Positions 37,958 to 50,084 of a DNA stretch of 64,000 nucleotides are shown here, one piece after another. The position numbers and the translations under genes are program-made. The notes beneath the pieces are model-generated. The model saw only the letters and a program-made list of their open reading frames with translations. It searched no databases and was not told the DNA's origin. Within the stretch, counting starts at the first letter, position 1. Every line of letters begins with the position of its first letter. Source of the stretch: Pristionchus mayeri (lineage: Eukaryota; Nematoda; Chromadorea; Rhabditida; Neodiplogasteridae); the NCBI GenBank assembly GCA_036245805.1, contig BTRK01000002.1, positions 19,771,067 to 19,835,066 on the forward strand, written 5' to 3'.

Positions 37958-38906
37958 TCACAAGCACTTGTAATTGCACGAGCACTCGCATTCACACTCG
38001 CCCATCTTCTTCTTGTGCGTGACCTGCAGAGGAGAGGGAGTGGATGGGATGGAGAGGGAGGGGGGATACCTTGATGGGAGCCTCTCCTCCTTCACACACG
38101 TAGGGACCACAATCACATCTGCACTCCTCACACAATGCTGCAACCATTCAGTGGGTGGAAATGGTGAAATATGTCACCAAGTCTGTTTGTGGAACGAGAG
38201 AAATATCGCGTACGTTCGTTATCGATAGGAGGGAAAAGTTCGGATTCGAAGGCACAAGTCTCCACTTTCCATATTAGATCAACTGAGAGGATATTGAGTG
38301 TGGAGGGGGAAGAGATCTACCGAGAGTCTGATTGAGATGATGAGTCTGATGCCAGCATTGGAATCCCCTGTAGAAGAGATCTTCGACGAGGGAATGGTCG
38401 AAGGGCAGAGTGGGGCCATTCAGATTATCGTGTATGCATGAACCAGGTATGACTCTCACTTCCGAGGAGGAACAGCAGATGGGATCCATCCTGGAGGGAG
38501 AGAATTGTCTTCCTCCCTCTCTCCATCACTCACAGAACTGCCTTCGTCGAATTCTCCACTTCGAATATATTGATTCCTCCTAACCATTGAGATCCAGTGC
38601 ATCCTTCCAATTGTCCATCACATCTGTCATCTTCCCTTTCTCTATCACATATTCTTCTCTTACCTTGGAATTGATGGTTGAGAGGTGCAAACCGTCGATT
38701 TCTCAGAAGCAATTTTCTCACAATCAATTGACAATGAACCGAGTCCAGTACTGTAGAAGACATAGATAGGATGAGAAAAAAACGATGTGAAGTGCTTGCC
38801 CCTTGGAGAGATGAGCTCTTCTTATGGCAGATACACGGTGTCCTTTCTCACATTCGAGTGAATAATCAGAGATAACGAAAGGGAAGAGGAAAAGGAGGAT
38901 AAACAT
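37958..38906 (-). CDS. Small secreted cysteine-rich protein
   Basis: The ATG at 38906 opens a signal peptide, MFILLFLFPFVISDYS, followed by Cys-spaced segments: LECEKGHR, IDCEKIASEKSTVCTSQPSI and CDGQLEGCTGSQWLGGINIF. Next come a CCSSSEVRVIPGSCIHD segment and a tail ALCEECRCDCGPYVCEGG ending MGECECECSCNYKCL at 37958. Intron 1 begins GCAAGC (a GC-AG intron at about 38755-38798), and a 40-nt intron (GTAAGA to GATGACAG) follows. Both are required for an open, Cys-preserving frame. I recognise no family. It may be a venom-like, cuticular or ligand-type protein, but nothing decides this. It lies 178 nt downstream of npl-4 on the same strand. Confidence 0.65.
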
Positions 38907-39083
38907 GGGTGAAAGTGGCGATCGAATGAGTCAATTCCATCCCGAGATCCCTTTCTATTATCCTGTTCTCTCTCCCAATAGCCACACTTGACCCACAGTC
39001 CTCCATCCCATTGAAGTCTCAACACTTGGATGGATATACATTAGCCTTTATTGACAATACTCTCTGAATCTCTTCTCTTCTCA

Positions 39084-41644
39084 TCAGTGGGCAGCTTCAT
39101 TGGGTAGTCCACACATGGTGCATTCCCTTTCAGTCTCTCGATTGGAGAAGGTGCAATGGCGGCAATTCCATCCCTTGAGTGGAGCCTGAGAGTGATGGGA
39201 GAGAGCGACGAGAGCAGTCCAGTGATCAGTTGTAGCCGCCCATTCACGAGCACCCTCTCTGTCTCCCGTCTTCACGCAGTCACACAGAGCACGTAGTTCC
39301 TGAGAGGGAGGATATGGAGGGAGGGGAAGGGGGGAGTGCCTCGTCAGTGAAGGGCACGTCCTTCTGAGTGAGTAGATAGAGGAGGAAGTGGAAGTTAGTG
39401 GCCAGATCGAGGAAGTTCTCGAGAGAGAACTGCTCGCAGAACTGGGCCACCTTCTCTGCCGTCTGCAATCACTCCATCAGCATTGCAGACTTCATATGCT
39501 CTTATCAATTATTAGTGGATACTATACTAGTTTAGTTAACCATAAAATATTACTACATCAAATCAGAACCTGTCAAGATATATTCAAGTGTTAATGATAA
39601 CCTGAGTTTCCTTGACGGTGCTTCTATTCTCGATGGGGAATTTCTTGTCGGTGGGAATGTGGAAGGTGCATCGGTACTCCTTCGGCATTCCAGCAGGCAC
39701 ATCCACCATCAGGAACTCCACTGGAAGGGGACGACCCACTCGACGAACCTGAGAGGAAAGACATCATTGCTGTAGGCAGAGAATAAATGTCTTCTACACG
39801 ACTAACAATCGAGAATGAAATAACAAAGAACTCACTTCAGCACCGTACTCATTCTTCTCCGTGTACTGTACATCCGGGATATAGTGCTGTTCATTGAGAG
39901 GAGTCTCTCTCAACATAATAACTTGGCGAATCAAAAAAGGGAGGAATGGATACCTGATGTAAGCCAATTCGTAGTGATTCGTGGGGCAGAGCAGATTGGC
40001 CTCCACCAGTTGCATGCACTGGTTAGACACCTGCACAAGTCGAGATGAGTGGGGAAGGATATGCACCATGAGTTCTTCCAATCCCAGGGTGGGCTAGTCC
40101 TATTATGACGTGCAACTCGGCACTCCTTAGCCATTCCTACTATAGAATGATGAAAGGCGAGGGAAGCACAACTATACTTGCGAGTTTCACTTCCCTTCCC
40201 TTGCAAGTCAATCTCCATTTTCACTGGCCTATCAGAAAGAGTGGGAGTGCTCGAGGAGTGGGACTCGACCCAAGAGTGCAATTGAGTACTGGCCTGATAT
40301 CCGTGGAAGGAGACCTTCTCGCTCTCGTCCCCCGATGCAACCACTGTCACGAACTGCAAAGAATCAACTATTTCGATTTTATTCCAGGGATATAATATAT
40401 ATTAAAGTTTTGCGATATCTACAAACTATCCAAATCTTTTGAAAGGTGCTGTTCCTTTGACGCGCTCTCCCAGTTGCTCACCTTGCTTCCATATACTCCA
40501 TCGGAGCAGAACTGGGTGGGATTGGGGTACTTGACCTGGAGTGCCCCTGCTGTGATGCACTCCTCTGCCGACAGGAGGTACGACTGGGCGTGTCTCGTGC
40601 AGTGGACACTCCCATCGAAGGCATTCGCAGTGAAGAGATCAGTGAAGATCCATCCCACTCTTCGCACGTCCAACCAAGCACACAACTTGTCCACTGCCGC
40701 CCCCTCCGCACCCTCGTCCACCAACTTGATACACTTCTGCAAGCGAAACATCACATTGGATACCAATTATTATTAAGAAAAACTATCATAAATGTAAGGT
40801 TTTCATTACCACTTTATTTGAATTTACATAAGAATAATAAGTGGCAAAAGCCAATAGATTTAATGGGAATAAGGTCATACATTGTTTGCCTCCTGGGGAG
40901 GTTCGTAGATAGCGAGGACGATGGCACGAATACCAAGGGGAACCTCGGGACACTCCTCGTATCTCAACGAACGAAGGGTTTCGTCAATTGATTATACTTA
41001 TTTACCCACCTTCCAATCAAATACCCGGCTCGTTGCTCATTCGATTTCCTCCAATAGTTGAGGAATTCGTTAACGACGTCTTCGTTTTCGAAGCACACAT
41101 TGTCCACGTGACGGAACTTCTGAAGAATTTCGCTTTTCCGATTAATCAATATCGGTGGGTACGGTACCTGTCTGTTGAGGGTTACTGTAGGAGGGCGACA
41201 CTTTGTGCACACTCCTTTCGGGTACGGCTTGTGAGCAGGACAGTTGAGATCCACACTCAACTTCACGGTTTCGAGAGGCTTTTTGAGTGAGGTTCCTGAA
41301 GGAAGAAGAGAGTGAGCAACTGTGAGTGATCTACTCTCTTCACTCACCCTTGCCGTGAGTGCTCATCAGCTTCCTGCAATGGGCGTGGAAGGACATGTGC
41401 TTGATCTCCTTCTCCTTCAGATATTCCTCATCGTATGGATCGAGGGGCAGACAGTACGAACACTTCTGTCTAGCATTGTGACGACACCTCTGAGGGTCTC
41501 TCCCTCGCTCAATCTGCCCGTCTTTCGTCCCCAGAATCACATCTATCTCATCCAGTTTACGCGATGAATCCGCGAGCACCTTAAAGCATCTATCATAAGG
41601 TATGGCGGTATGAAAGTTACCTGTGATTGCCCGTCCATTACCAT
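39084..41644 (-). CDS. NPL4, ubiquitin-recognition cofactor of CDC48/p97
   Basis: NPL4 with UFD1 recruits ubiquitinated clients to the p97 unfoldase, for example in ER-associated degradation. The protein starts [20 protein letters not shown] at 41644. The NPL4 zinc-finger region follows ([20 protein letters not shown], then [20 protein letters not shown]), then [20 protein letters not shown]. The MPN-like domain has VGWIFTDLF and [11 protein letters not shown]. The end is a RanBP2/NZF finger, [20 protein letters not shown], with stop at 39084. That C-terminal ubiquitin-binding finger is found in animal NPL4. The usual N-terminal ubiquitin-like domain, which binds p97, was not found upstream of 41644. 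Either it is lost, or it lies in a missed exon in the AT-rich region to the right. Confidence 0.92.
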
Positions 41645-42176
41645 GACTGTGAAGTGCAATAAATTAGTGGTCAGTTCAAATACGAGTAGAAGAGTTATTA
41701 AGCCGTCACCGAATCGATAAAAGTCTGAGAATGCGCGAATTGACACGTTGAATATAATTGAACAAAGAGCAATAAATTTAATTCGATCGAAAACGCATAG
41801 AACAATAAAAAAATAAGCAATATCATCATCGCCGATGGACCTACTTTGAATCACTGTAGCTACAGCTGTGCGTCTCGAAACATCGAAAACTGACTTTGTT
41901 CGAATTTTTTCGAAATTGAAAAGCTTTTTTCAAAAATGACGCCAATACATAGTCTTCATATTCGAATAAATAAAAAAATATATACATTCGATACATTCTT
42001 TACCAAAATAATACGTACTTAGATTCTAAGTCCACCAAAGGTAAAACAAAATGTTCGGATGAGATTAGAGATTGATAGCGCACTTCAATTATAATTCGAG
42101 CGATGCTTCTTCAATTGCGTTTTCTAATTGTGACATGGATGAGTATTGCCAACAAGTGTTTATCAATAGGATCTGA
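41645..42176. other. AT-rich intergenic region
   Basis: About 530 bp between the guanylyl cyclase stop and the npl-4 start, both on the minus strand. It is markedly AT-rich at 41690-42010. I looked here for the missing NPL4 N-terminal exons and did not find a convincing one. Confidence 0.4.
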
Positions 42177-45100
42177 TTAGATCGTCTTCTCCTCTCCCGA
42201 TCCGAGTGTGAATCTGAGAGAAGGGAACTTCATCTTCTCATTCTGAATTCTCTCCCTTCTCATCTCCATATCCTCTCCTCTGACATAGTACGTCATCTGT
42301 TGTCCTTTGCCCTGACGAGGAGAAGTCTGAGGGGAGTCTGGATAGAGAGAGGATACCTTCATCTCGATGAGTCCTCTCTCCACTATCTCGTAGCCACCCA
42401 ATGCCTCCAGAAGATCTCTAGCTGATTGCGAGCAGTTTATGTGCAGAGCTGAGAAGGAGAACGAATTAAATTTGGGAAATTGGAAGTAGAATGAATGGCG
42501 GCGGATCGTACGGGCACTCTTTCATTCTCCCCTTACGTGTTCCAGTGCTTTCCATTCTGGATGCAGTGTTGACTGTGTCTCCGAATAGACAGTATCGTGG
42601 CATCTTCAATCCAATCACTCCAGCAACACAAGCACCAGAGTTCATCCCGATTCGCAGCTTCACTCGCTCTCCAGGACGATGACGGATCGAGAAGGACTGA
42701 AGAGGAGGAAGTGGGGAGGAGAGAAGGGGAAGGGAAAGAAGGTGGAAGGGACGTACATTAACTGCAGTGAGCATCGACAATCCGAGACTAGCAATCTCCC
42801 CCGCATGGTTGAGACCATTTGGAGTAGGTAGACCAGATACACACATGTACGAATCAGCTATCGTTTCCACCTTAGAGATTACGGTAGATACTGTCTATTG
42901 ATCAGCCTGGACTACGGTAGACTCACCTTGTAGACATCGAATCCCTCGATGACCTTGTCGAAGAGAGTGTAGAGATCGTTGAGAAAGTTGACAATCTGAA
43001 TGGATCAATACTTCGACTCTTCGACTACCGTACCTCGATGGGTTTGGAGGAGGAGGAAAGGTCGGTGAATCCAGGACAATCGGAGAAGAATACCTAGAAC
43101 GACAACGATTAAATCGCTAGGGCTATAAATACGGAGATAGGTAATACCGTCACGTTGTCGAAAGACTGGGCTGTGACATTCTTGCCGTGTTTGAGAGCGT
43201 CAGCCACTGGTCTGAAGGGAGGGGAAGAGGGGATGGAGGGGGGGGGGGGAGGGTCTCACTCAGGCAGCATCATCTTGAGTAGTTGTTCACTCTTGTTCTT
43301 CTCCATCATCAACTCCTCGTTCTGCTCATTCAATTTCGTCTCGAGACTCTTCGTGTAATTCTCTACCATTGCCACCATCGCATCCATTATCGTCTTCTTC
43401 CTGCAATCACATCTTCGACCCAACTCCATTCTACCGTATCCCTCACTGTCCTGCAGTGATCACTCGAATCTTCTTCCTGATCATTCCGATCGACGGCCTC
43501 TCCATTGGATTCTCAGCCCATCCAGCAGGAATTGTCTCGATTATCTCCGATCGAACCTCAACTCATCAATCCCCTTCCCCCCCTCTCCCTCCCTCTCGCC
43601 TTCCTACCTTCTCATCTCGATCTCCTCTGATTGCATTGATCAGATCCATATTGGGTCGGAATGCCTTCCTTCCCTTCGATTCATCGTAATCTCTCACTCT
43701 TATGATTATTTCTGCAATCTACCGTATCCTATCTTCTTTTCGAGAATCTCACCCTTTGGTTCGAGACCAGTTTCTCCCCATGGTCCTGCTCTTCCGAATA
43801 TCTCATAGAGGAGGATTGAGAATGAGTAAATATCAGCCTTTCTGATAAGAATGGGTGGGGATTCTCCCAACCATCCATTCACTCTCAACATCTCTGGAGC
43901 ACTCCACAGTTCATCTGAGTAGGCACTGAGTACGGCAGGGATGGGAGTGTGACCTACCTCTGCCTTCTTGGACTCCTTCTATAGTGCTCACTTCGTCCTT
44001 CCTAATGTGTCTTAACCCGAAAGAGGACAACTTGACCATCCACCGTGCATCCACCAGACAATTCGAAGACTTCATTCGACCGTGACATCCAATCTCACTC
44101 TTGTGCAGGTACTCTAGTCCCTGAATTTAGACAGTACGATGAGAGTACTGTAGGTCACTCACTGAACAAATATCGATTGCCATCTGATTGAGGAAGATCA
44201 TGTCGATGGGGAGTTGATCATTCTCGAGAATGTCCTTGATTGAACCTCGATTGGCCATTTCAGAGACGACGAAGTTGAAGTGATTCTCAGCGACCATTCC
44301 ACGGAATCGAAGGACATTCTCGTGATTGACTTCCTTGAGCTGAGAAGAAGAGACTCCCTTCCCTTCCATCGCTTTCTCTCACCATCAGTATATCCTTCTT
44401 GATCTCCCTCCTCAGATCGATGGAATCCTTGTAGATCCTCTTCAATCCCACCATCTGTCCCTCCATTAATCCCACTGCGAATTCCTCGATCTGATGCAGT
44501 CTTCCTTATCGATTCCCCCTCTCCTTCCCTCCTACTTCATTCCACTTCTGATCCTCCTCTTCCATCGTCATCACACTCTCCACCCTCGACTCTTTCTCCT
44601 CTCCTTCTCCCTCCACAATGAAGTGGCTGTTCATCACCGCTTGACTCTGCAATCATCAATCTGCCCCTCCGAACTCTACCGTACTCACGGCGACTCTCGA
44701 CCCTCCAATACTGGCCATGCTCATCATACTCTTCATGCTCCGTAGACTTCTCTGCGAGAGTAGATTCACATGTCTCCTTATTGTGATTCTCTTTCTGTCG
44801 ATGATGAAGTGAATGGAATTGAGACTCCTCTCGTATCGATATCTCCTGCAATCTCTCCCCTTCCCTCCCCCCTCCCCTCCCCTCTCTCACTTGTAGAGAA
44901 GGGCAGCCACTACGAGTAGTGCACAGAGGAGTGTGCATCCCACTGAGAGGGCGATTATCAAAACCCGATCCTTCGGTTTCAGACACAATTCCCCGTTGAA
45001 TCCACAAGGAGGAGTATCTCGGGGAGGGCTCCCTCCCAACCAGTTCACACTCCATCCACTGTACGCTGTTGTGACCTACCAAGGGAGATATTGATTGGTT

Positions 45101-46999
45101 GGATGACTAAACAGACTCTTTTCGTTGGATTCCCTTCCTCCACGTGGTAGATTTCCTCTGGCCACAGATTGACCACAGACTCATGAGTGTCCGAGAAGTA
45201 CAGTATCTGCAGTTCTCCTTCGATTAATTCGCAGTCCTACAGTATACCTGAGCTGTTCCAGATAACATTCCCATTCCATCGATGTAATCGGGGAAGCCAG
45301 TGATGCCTGAAAGGAATGGTAGGAGGGGAGGGGGGGGGAGGATACTCACTGGTGAATTGCCTCTGGAGCATGTACTCCCAGTAGTTTTCTCCAACGGTGA
45401 TATCAATCCCTTTATTCAGCATGTCCATCCCCGCCACACTCAACACTCTCAGGAGGTCGTAGTCCCGTGCACTCTTGTCCCAGTATTTATTCGTCTGTGA
45501 TCGATCTTTGATCTTTAATTAATCACGGGATGAATACCGTATTCCCCATTTTCATCTGGAGACTCTCCATGAAACTCTTCCATTGAGGATTAGCAGAAGA
45601 GGGAGGGAAAGAGTCCGAGACTACGATCAGATTACGATAAGCACGAATCAATTGATCCTCGGTGACATTGTACGCTCCCGCTGGAATGGAGTAGAGGGGG
45701 AGGGGGGAGGCATAGGGGGAGGGGGGAGGCATACGGATGGAGTTCCTTCCCATGAATATGGAGTTGCGAGAGTGGACACTCATCCATTGCCGATTGGCAT
45801 CGAAGGAGAGGAAGGCCACGACTGCATATTCACCTGCAAGGGAACTTGATCTTTGATCTCTCGACTAATCATCGCCTGTGTTGAAGAATCCATTCTCGAT
45901 CATGGCGAGGAAGAGAGGGAAGAAGACACCCGCATTAAGAGACATGTCAGTGATCACGAATACTGAGAGGAGAGAATGAACGGAGAAGGAGGGAAGGAGT
46001 ACTTCTCGCTTCCTCAACATTCTTAGTGATGAGATCGACGAATTGAGATCGAGGGGAGAGGGAGGAAATAGAAGTTGCCACTCGGACTGAGAACTGATTA
46101 CGGATATTATCTGAATGATGAGGGGATAGAAGAGAGGAGAAGAAGAGTTTGGACTGTTGATTGAACTGGCGAGATTAGTGTAGAATAGAGAGGAGGAATC
46201 AGAAGAAGAGAGAAGAGCGAGGGAATTCCATCCGAATCGAGAGAGAAGAAAGGGAATCACTTCTGCCACCAGACTGAATACGAGACAACCATTGGCCTTC
46301 CCTGATTGGACTCACGAGCCAGAGGGAGAGAAGAGGATCATCGAGGTGCCATAACTACCGTATGAATACAGATCGATGGAGCATCTCTGAAGGGCAGAGA
46401 ATAGATAGGACCTTCTCTCACAATCATTCTCCCTCTAATCAATCTATCTCCTCAGTAGGATCTGCATTCAGTGATTCGAAGTAATACTAAATGTGAATAG
46501 TGAATGGAATGTTCACATCGGCGACTCCCATCCTCGAATATCCAGAGAGAATGGCCATTTGAGTGGAACAATCAGAGGGGAATCCAATGAGAGCGATGAG
46601 AGAAGTATCAGTCATTCCCTTGACTGTGGCACGGAGGGCATTCGAGGAGGAAGAATCGATGGATCTGCAAGGGGGAGAGGAGGGAGGAAGAAAGGGACTC
46701 ACTTGATTGAAGTGTTGTAGAAGTATTCCAGAGAGGGATCCAAATCGATGGAAGACTGTGATAATTGGAGAGAAAGGAGAGAGGCTTGAGCTCCTGAAGA
46801 AGAAGGAGAGAGGAGAGGGGGGAGGGGGAAGTCGTTTACCCTCATCATCACAGTTCTTCTTCTTCCCCATGCATCCAATGGGTCCGACGTATCCGAATGA
46901 CACAGGAATCTCCAGCATTTTGTTGCCCATCTCAATCATCGTGGAGGATATTGTAGGATAGAAGAGAAGGAGGAAAAGGAGAGAGAAGACTCCCATCAT
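42177..46999 (-). CDS. Receptor-type guanylyl cyclase
   Basis: A single-pass receptor making cGMP; nematodes have a large family used mainly in sensory neurons. The ATG at 46999 starts a signal peptide ([18 protein letters not shown]), followed by a receptor ectodomain ([13 protein letters not shown] near the start). The transmembrane helix is [20 protein letters not shown] at about 44890-44960. The kinase-homology domain has [20 protein letters not shown] and a [10 protein letters not shown] loop lacking the HRD Asp, as usual for this inactive domain. A dimerisation helix follows ([15 protein letters not shown]). The cyclase domain has [28 protein letters not shown] and [17 protein letters not shown]. 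Both metal-binding Asp and the Glu/Cys pair for GTP choice are kept. The stop is at 42177. Several introns carry G/C homopolymer runs. Confidence 0.93.
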
Positions 47000-47207
47000 C
47001 CATAGAATGAAAGCTCATCCATGAAGAGTGAAGAGAAGATGAGGGAGGAAATTAAAAAGGAGGAGCTGGAAGTATCGATTGGAGAGGAGACTTCTCATGC
47101 AATGTAAGATAAGGGGATGAATGTTTATCGGAATGGATCATCGCATACTCGGAGAATTCAATCATGTTAATACATCGGAATAAATATTGAGCCCTTCATT
47201 TCTCATC

Positions 47208-47968
47208 TTACAACTGCACACAGAAATCGTTGAAGTCTTCCTGGTGTGACTCTCCGATCTAAAATAATTTATTTATACATTTAAAAATATCTTTAAAAAT
47301 TTGTTTAGCATAAAATGAAAAAAAATTCAGTGAAACTTTTCCTATTTGATCCGACCATTCCGTGCGAGATAGTAATTTATCGTGTATACAATTAGTAATT
47401 GAATGGCTCGCCTTCATTTTCTCAGTGAGATCAGCGAATTTCTTCTTCTCATCTCCGTCTAATTCCCTCGCCAGATTAGTGCCTACGTACACTTTGTTAT
47501 TCTGTAATAGACCGGAAATTAGGCATACTTCCGTGGGAAAAGAGAGGGAACCTGAATGGAGCAGCCATTGAAGAGGTAGAGGATCGTGTCTCTCCCTGAG
47601 CAGAATGAGGGGGAGAGGGGACGATCGGGGAAGGGAGGCAGGGAGGACGTCGAGTTAGAAGACTGCACAAACTATCAATCGCAGCATAAACCATCTCTTA
47701 CCAAATCAGCGTCTGCGAAGATCTTGTCCAATTTCTTCTGCCATTCTTCCAAATCATTCTTGAACTTGGCAAATTGACCCATTTCAGCCCGGTTCAACTG
47801 ACGAATGAAATTACCGTGAGAAAAAAGCTTATTCTTCTGAAAGGACTCTTCTCACTTCGATCGATAAAGGGAATCTACCGTAACCACGCAGCCAGTAGTG
47901 CCTGCATTGGCTATTGATTGGGAGTAGACGAGGGAAGGGAGAAGGAGTAGGATTGATAGAAGAAGCAT
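47208..47968 (-). CDS. Secreted pepsin-inhibitor-3 (aspin-like) protein
   Basis: Pepsin-inhibitor-3 proteins are nematode secreted aspartic-protease inhibitors with two similar repeats. The ATG at 47968 opens a signal peptide (MLLLSILLLLPSLVYS). Repeat 1 reads AGTTGCVKNKLFSHGNFIRQ then LNRAEMGQFAKFKNDLEEWQ across a phase-0 intron. Repeat 2 includes NGCSIQNNKVYVGTNLAREL then DGDEKKKFADLTEKMK. Each repeat has the GC..(N)NK(L/V)(F/Y) strand and the R(Q/E)L turn followed by a helix. The end is SHQEDFNDFCVQL at 47208. The central segment near 47560-47700 was not fully joined. The gene lies 140 nt after the acid phosphatase stop and about 210 nt before the guanylyl cyclase start, all on the minus strand. 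Confidence 0.8.
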
Positions 47969-48108
47969 GAGGAGTAATGAGTAGACTGGCCAGAGGGGGT
48001 TAAATAGGGGGAAGGAGGAAGGGAAGGAGGGATCACTCTCGACACACAATCACTTCTTAGTCAAACAATCGAGAGGCCATCGATACACCAGTCAGCTTTA
48101 TCTCTTTA

Positions 48109-49774
48109 TCATCCATTCTCACACTCGTCTTTTGGATTACTCGTTCGAATTTCACGGCAGCACGAATCGAATAGATCTAGACTACAGTACTCCTTCGAGC
48201 ATCCTTGCACGAAGGGAGTGATTACTGTAGCTTCTTCCTTGTACACATCGGGTCGATACAGTACCTATGGAAGAATATCGATTACTGGTGAAGGGAGTGA
48301 AGATAGAACCTTAATTTGGGGAGATCCTCGTACATTCCACAGTTCAATGAGTATGAGTGCATTGTATTGGGGTGCTCCGAGGGGGGAAAGGGCCACTAGT
48401 CTCGCTTTCTCCCCAAGGGTCTCCAGAAGGGAATTGAGTACGAAGTCTTGCTGCAATCACTCATCTCTTACCCTCTCCATCCCCTTTTCATACCGTTGAG
48501 AATGCTCTGAACTTGATTGGTTGAATGGCTGCGCAATTCAAGTCCATTGGATCCCTCTGTGAACACTTCCACTTGTGCACTAACTCTTTCTGGAGAGTAT
48601 CGATCAATAATCCAGTCGAGAATCTTAGAATTCGTTTGTTGTGAAATTCGCCGAGTCCCAATTGGAAGCGGAGTGTCTGAATGGGAGAATTACCTTCCTG
48701 AATACACTGAATGGACTCACTTTGTCGCTTATTTCCCTTGCCTCCAATCGAAGTTCCGGAGTGTACCAGTCAGGCAACTTCGCCCCAGCTAGATCCTGCA
48801 TTCTACTCTCAGATTTGATCTTTGATCTTTGTCTCACCAGAGCGATGAGAGGCTCCACCAACTGATACTTCTCTGGAGTATTGAAGAAGGAGGAATTGAG
48901 ACTGGCATTGGAACAACGGAAGGATTGAGACTCGTAGTCGTGATACTGAAGAAGTGCAGAGAGAGAGGAGGGAGGGGGGGACTCACATTGGAGAGAGTCG
49001 AGATGAGTGGGTAATCAGTGCAGATCCGACTGAATTCCCTCCCCAGTCCATCGCAGTTACTCCATTTGAAGGCGAGCATCTGAATATGACTGTGAATGGG
49101 GACGAATGCTCTTCTCTCCTTCCACTTTAACATTCATTCAATTTTTTTCGTGTGTTCAATCGATAGTAATGAGTGAGTGACCTACCCAGTCTTGGTCCCT
49201 TGGTCGTGAGTGAACTGCTACGGGGAGAGGGGCGTATCTCCCATCAGCATTGAACATCCCTTGACCTACCGATTCAGCCGACATCAGACATCGAGAGACA
49301 TCGACTGATTGGATGTACAACTGAGGAGGACCAATACTATCGATGGGAGAGGGAAGGAGAGAGAACCTCCTTAGGATTCATCACAGGGGAAAGGAACTTC
49401 TCCCTCTCAACGTATCTACTCCTCAGCCATCTTCCCACGTTGTACGTGTTGTTGATTCCCGCCTCAACATCGAGTCTCACTCAGAGATCAGAGATCAAGA
49501 GATGAGTACCTCCGTGAGTTCTCCTATTCCGTACTTGAAGAGTGTTTTGTCATGGAGTGAATCTCCCTTGTTGCCCGCTCTCTGACCATGTCTCCACAAC
49601 TGAAAAAAAGAGAGGGAAAGAGAAACTGACTCCAGAAGGAAGAAACGATTGGGAATAGTGAGATAGATACTAGTGATTGGGAAGAGAACGAACCGCTTGA
49701 ACGAATAGAAGTTGAGGATGGTCATTGATGGGAAGAGAGAAGGAGAGAGGAAGAAAGAAGAGTAGCCATCTCAT
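48109..49774 (-). CDS. Histidine acid phosphatase family protein with altered motifs
   Basis: The ATG at 49774 starts MRWLLFFLPLSFSLP, a signal peptide, then QLLFVQALWRHGQRAGNKGD. Family segments follow: AGINNTYNVGRWLRSRYVER, VDVSRCLMSAESVGQGMFNA, FSTQDFVLNSLLETLGEKAR, NALILIELWNV, and a Cys-containing end (QGCSKEYCSLDLFDSCCREI) to the stop at 48109. The usual signature RHGxRxP reads RHGQRAG here. The usual HD proton-donor motif reads QD, by the phase-0 junction at about 48452-48482. The catalytic His of RHG and the Asp remain. The order of segments and length (about 390 aa) fit a secreted or lysosomal acid phosphatase. With these changes activity may be reduced or lost. Confidence 0.85.
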
Positions 49775-50084
49775 CGCTATTACGGAATGGAGAAGACCAC
49801 TGAAGAGACTTCCTTCGACCTCTATTATTATTCCTCCATTCCTCTCTCCTCCTCTTCATTCTCTTCATTCTACGATGTGAGAAGACGAGAAACGAAGCCA
49901 ATGGAAGAGCAAGAGCTTCGTTTCTCTCGAAGGGAGAGAAGAGAGAGGTCAATAGATGGACTAACCATTCATTCCTTCCTTTTCCCTTCTCGTCGAGTGG
50001 TCTAATCTGTTATGTGAGTGGACAATATATAGTTGTCGATCAGAGATGTTGAAAGGGGAGGAATGAAATGTCCTTCTCAGATCA
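49775..50084. promoter_or_regulatory. Divergent spacer between acid phosphatase and MSP-domain genes
   Basis: 310 bp between outward-facing genes. The sequence before 50085 ends TCCTTCTCAG then ATCA and ATG, a good trans-splice acceptor for the MSP-domain gene. No other element is recognised. Confidence 0.35.

Noticed and set aside
44537..45082. Minus-strand frame of 181 codons
   Set aside because: It runs through introns of the guanylyl cyclase gene in a frame other than the TM and kinase-homology exons.
45695..45732. Duplicated GGGGGAGGGGGGAGGCATA in a guanylyl cyclase intron
   Set aside because: Only two copies of a low-complexity unit, best explained by slippage.
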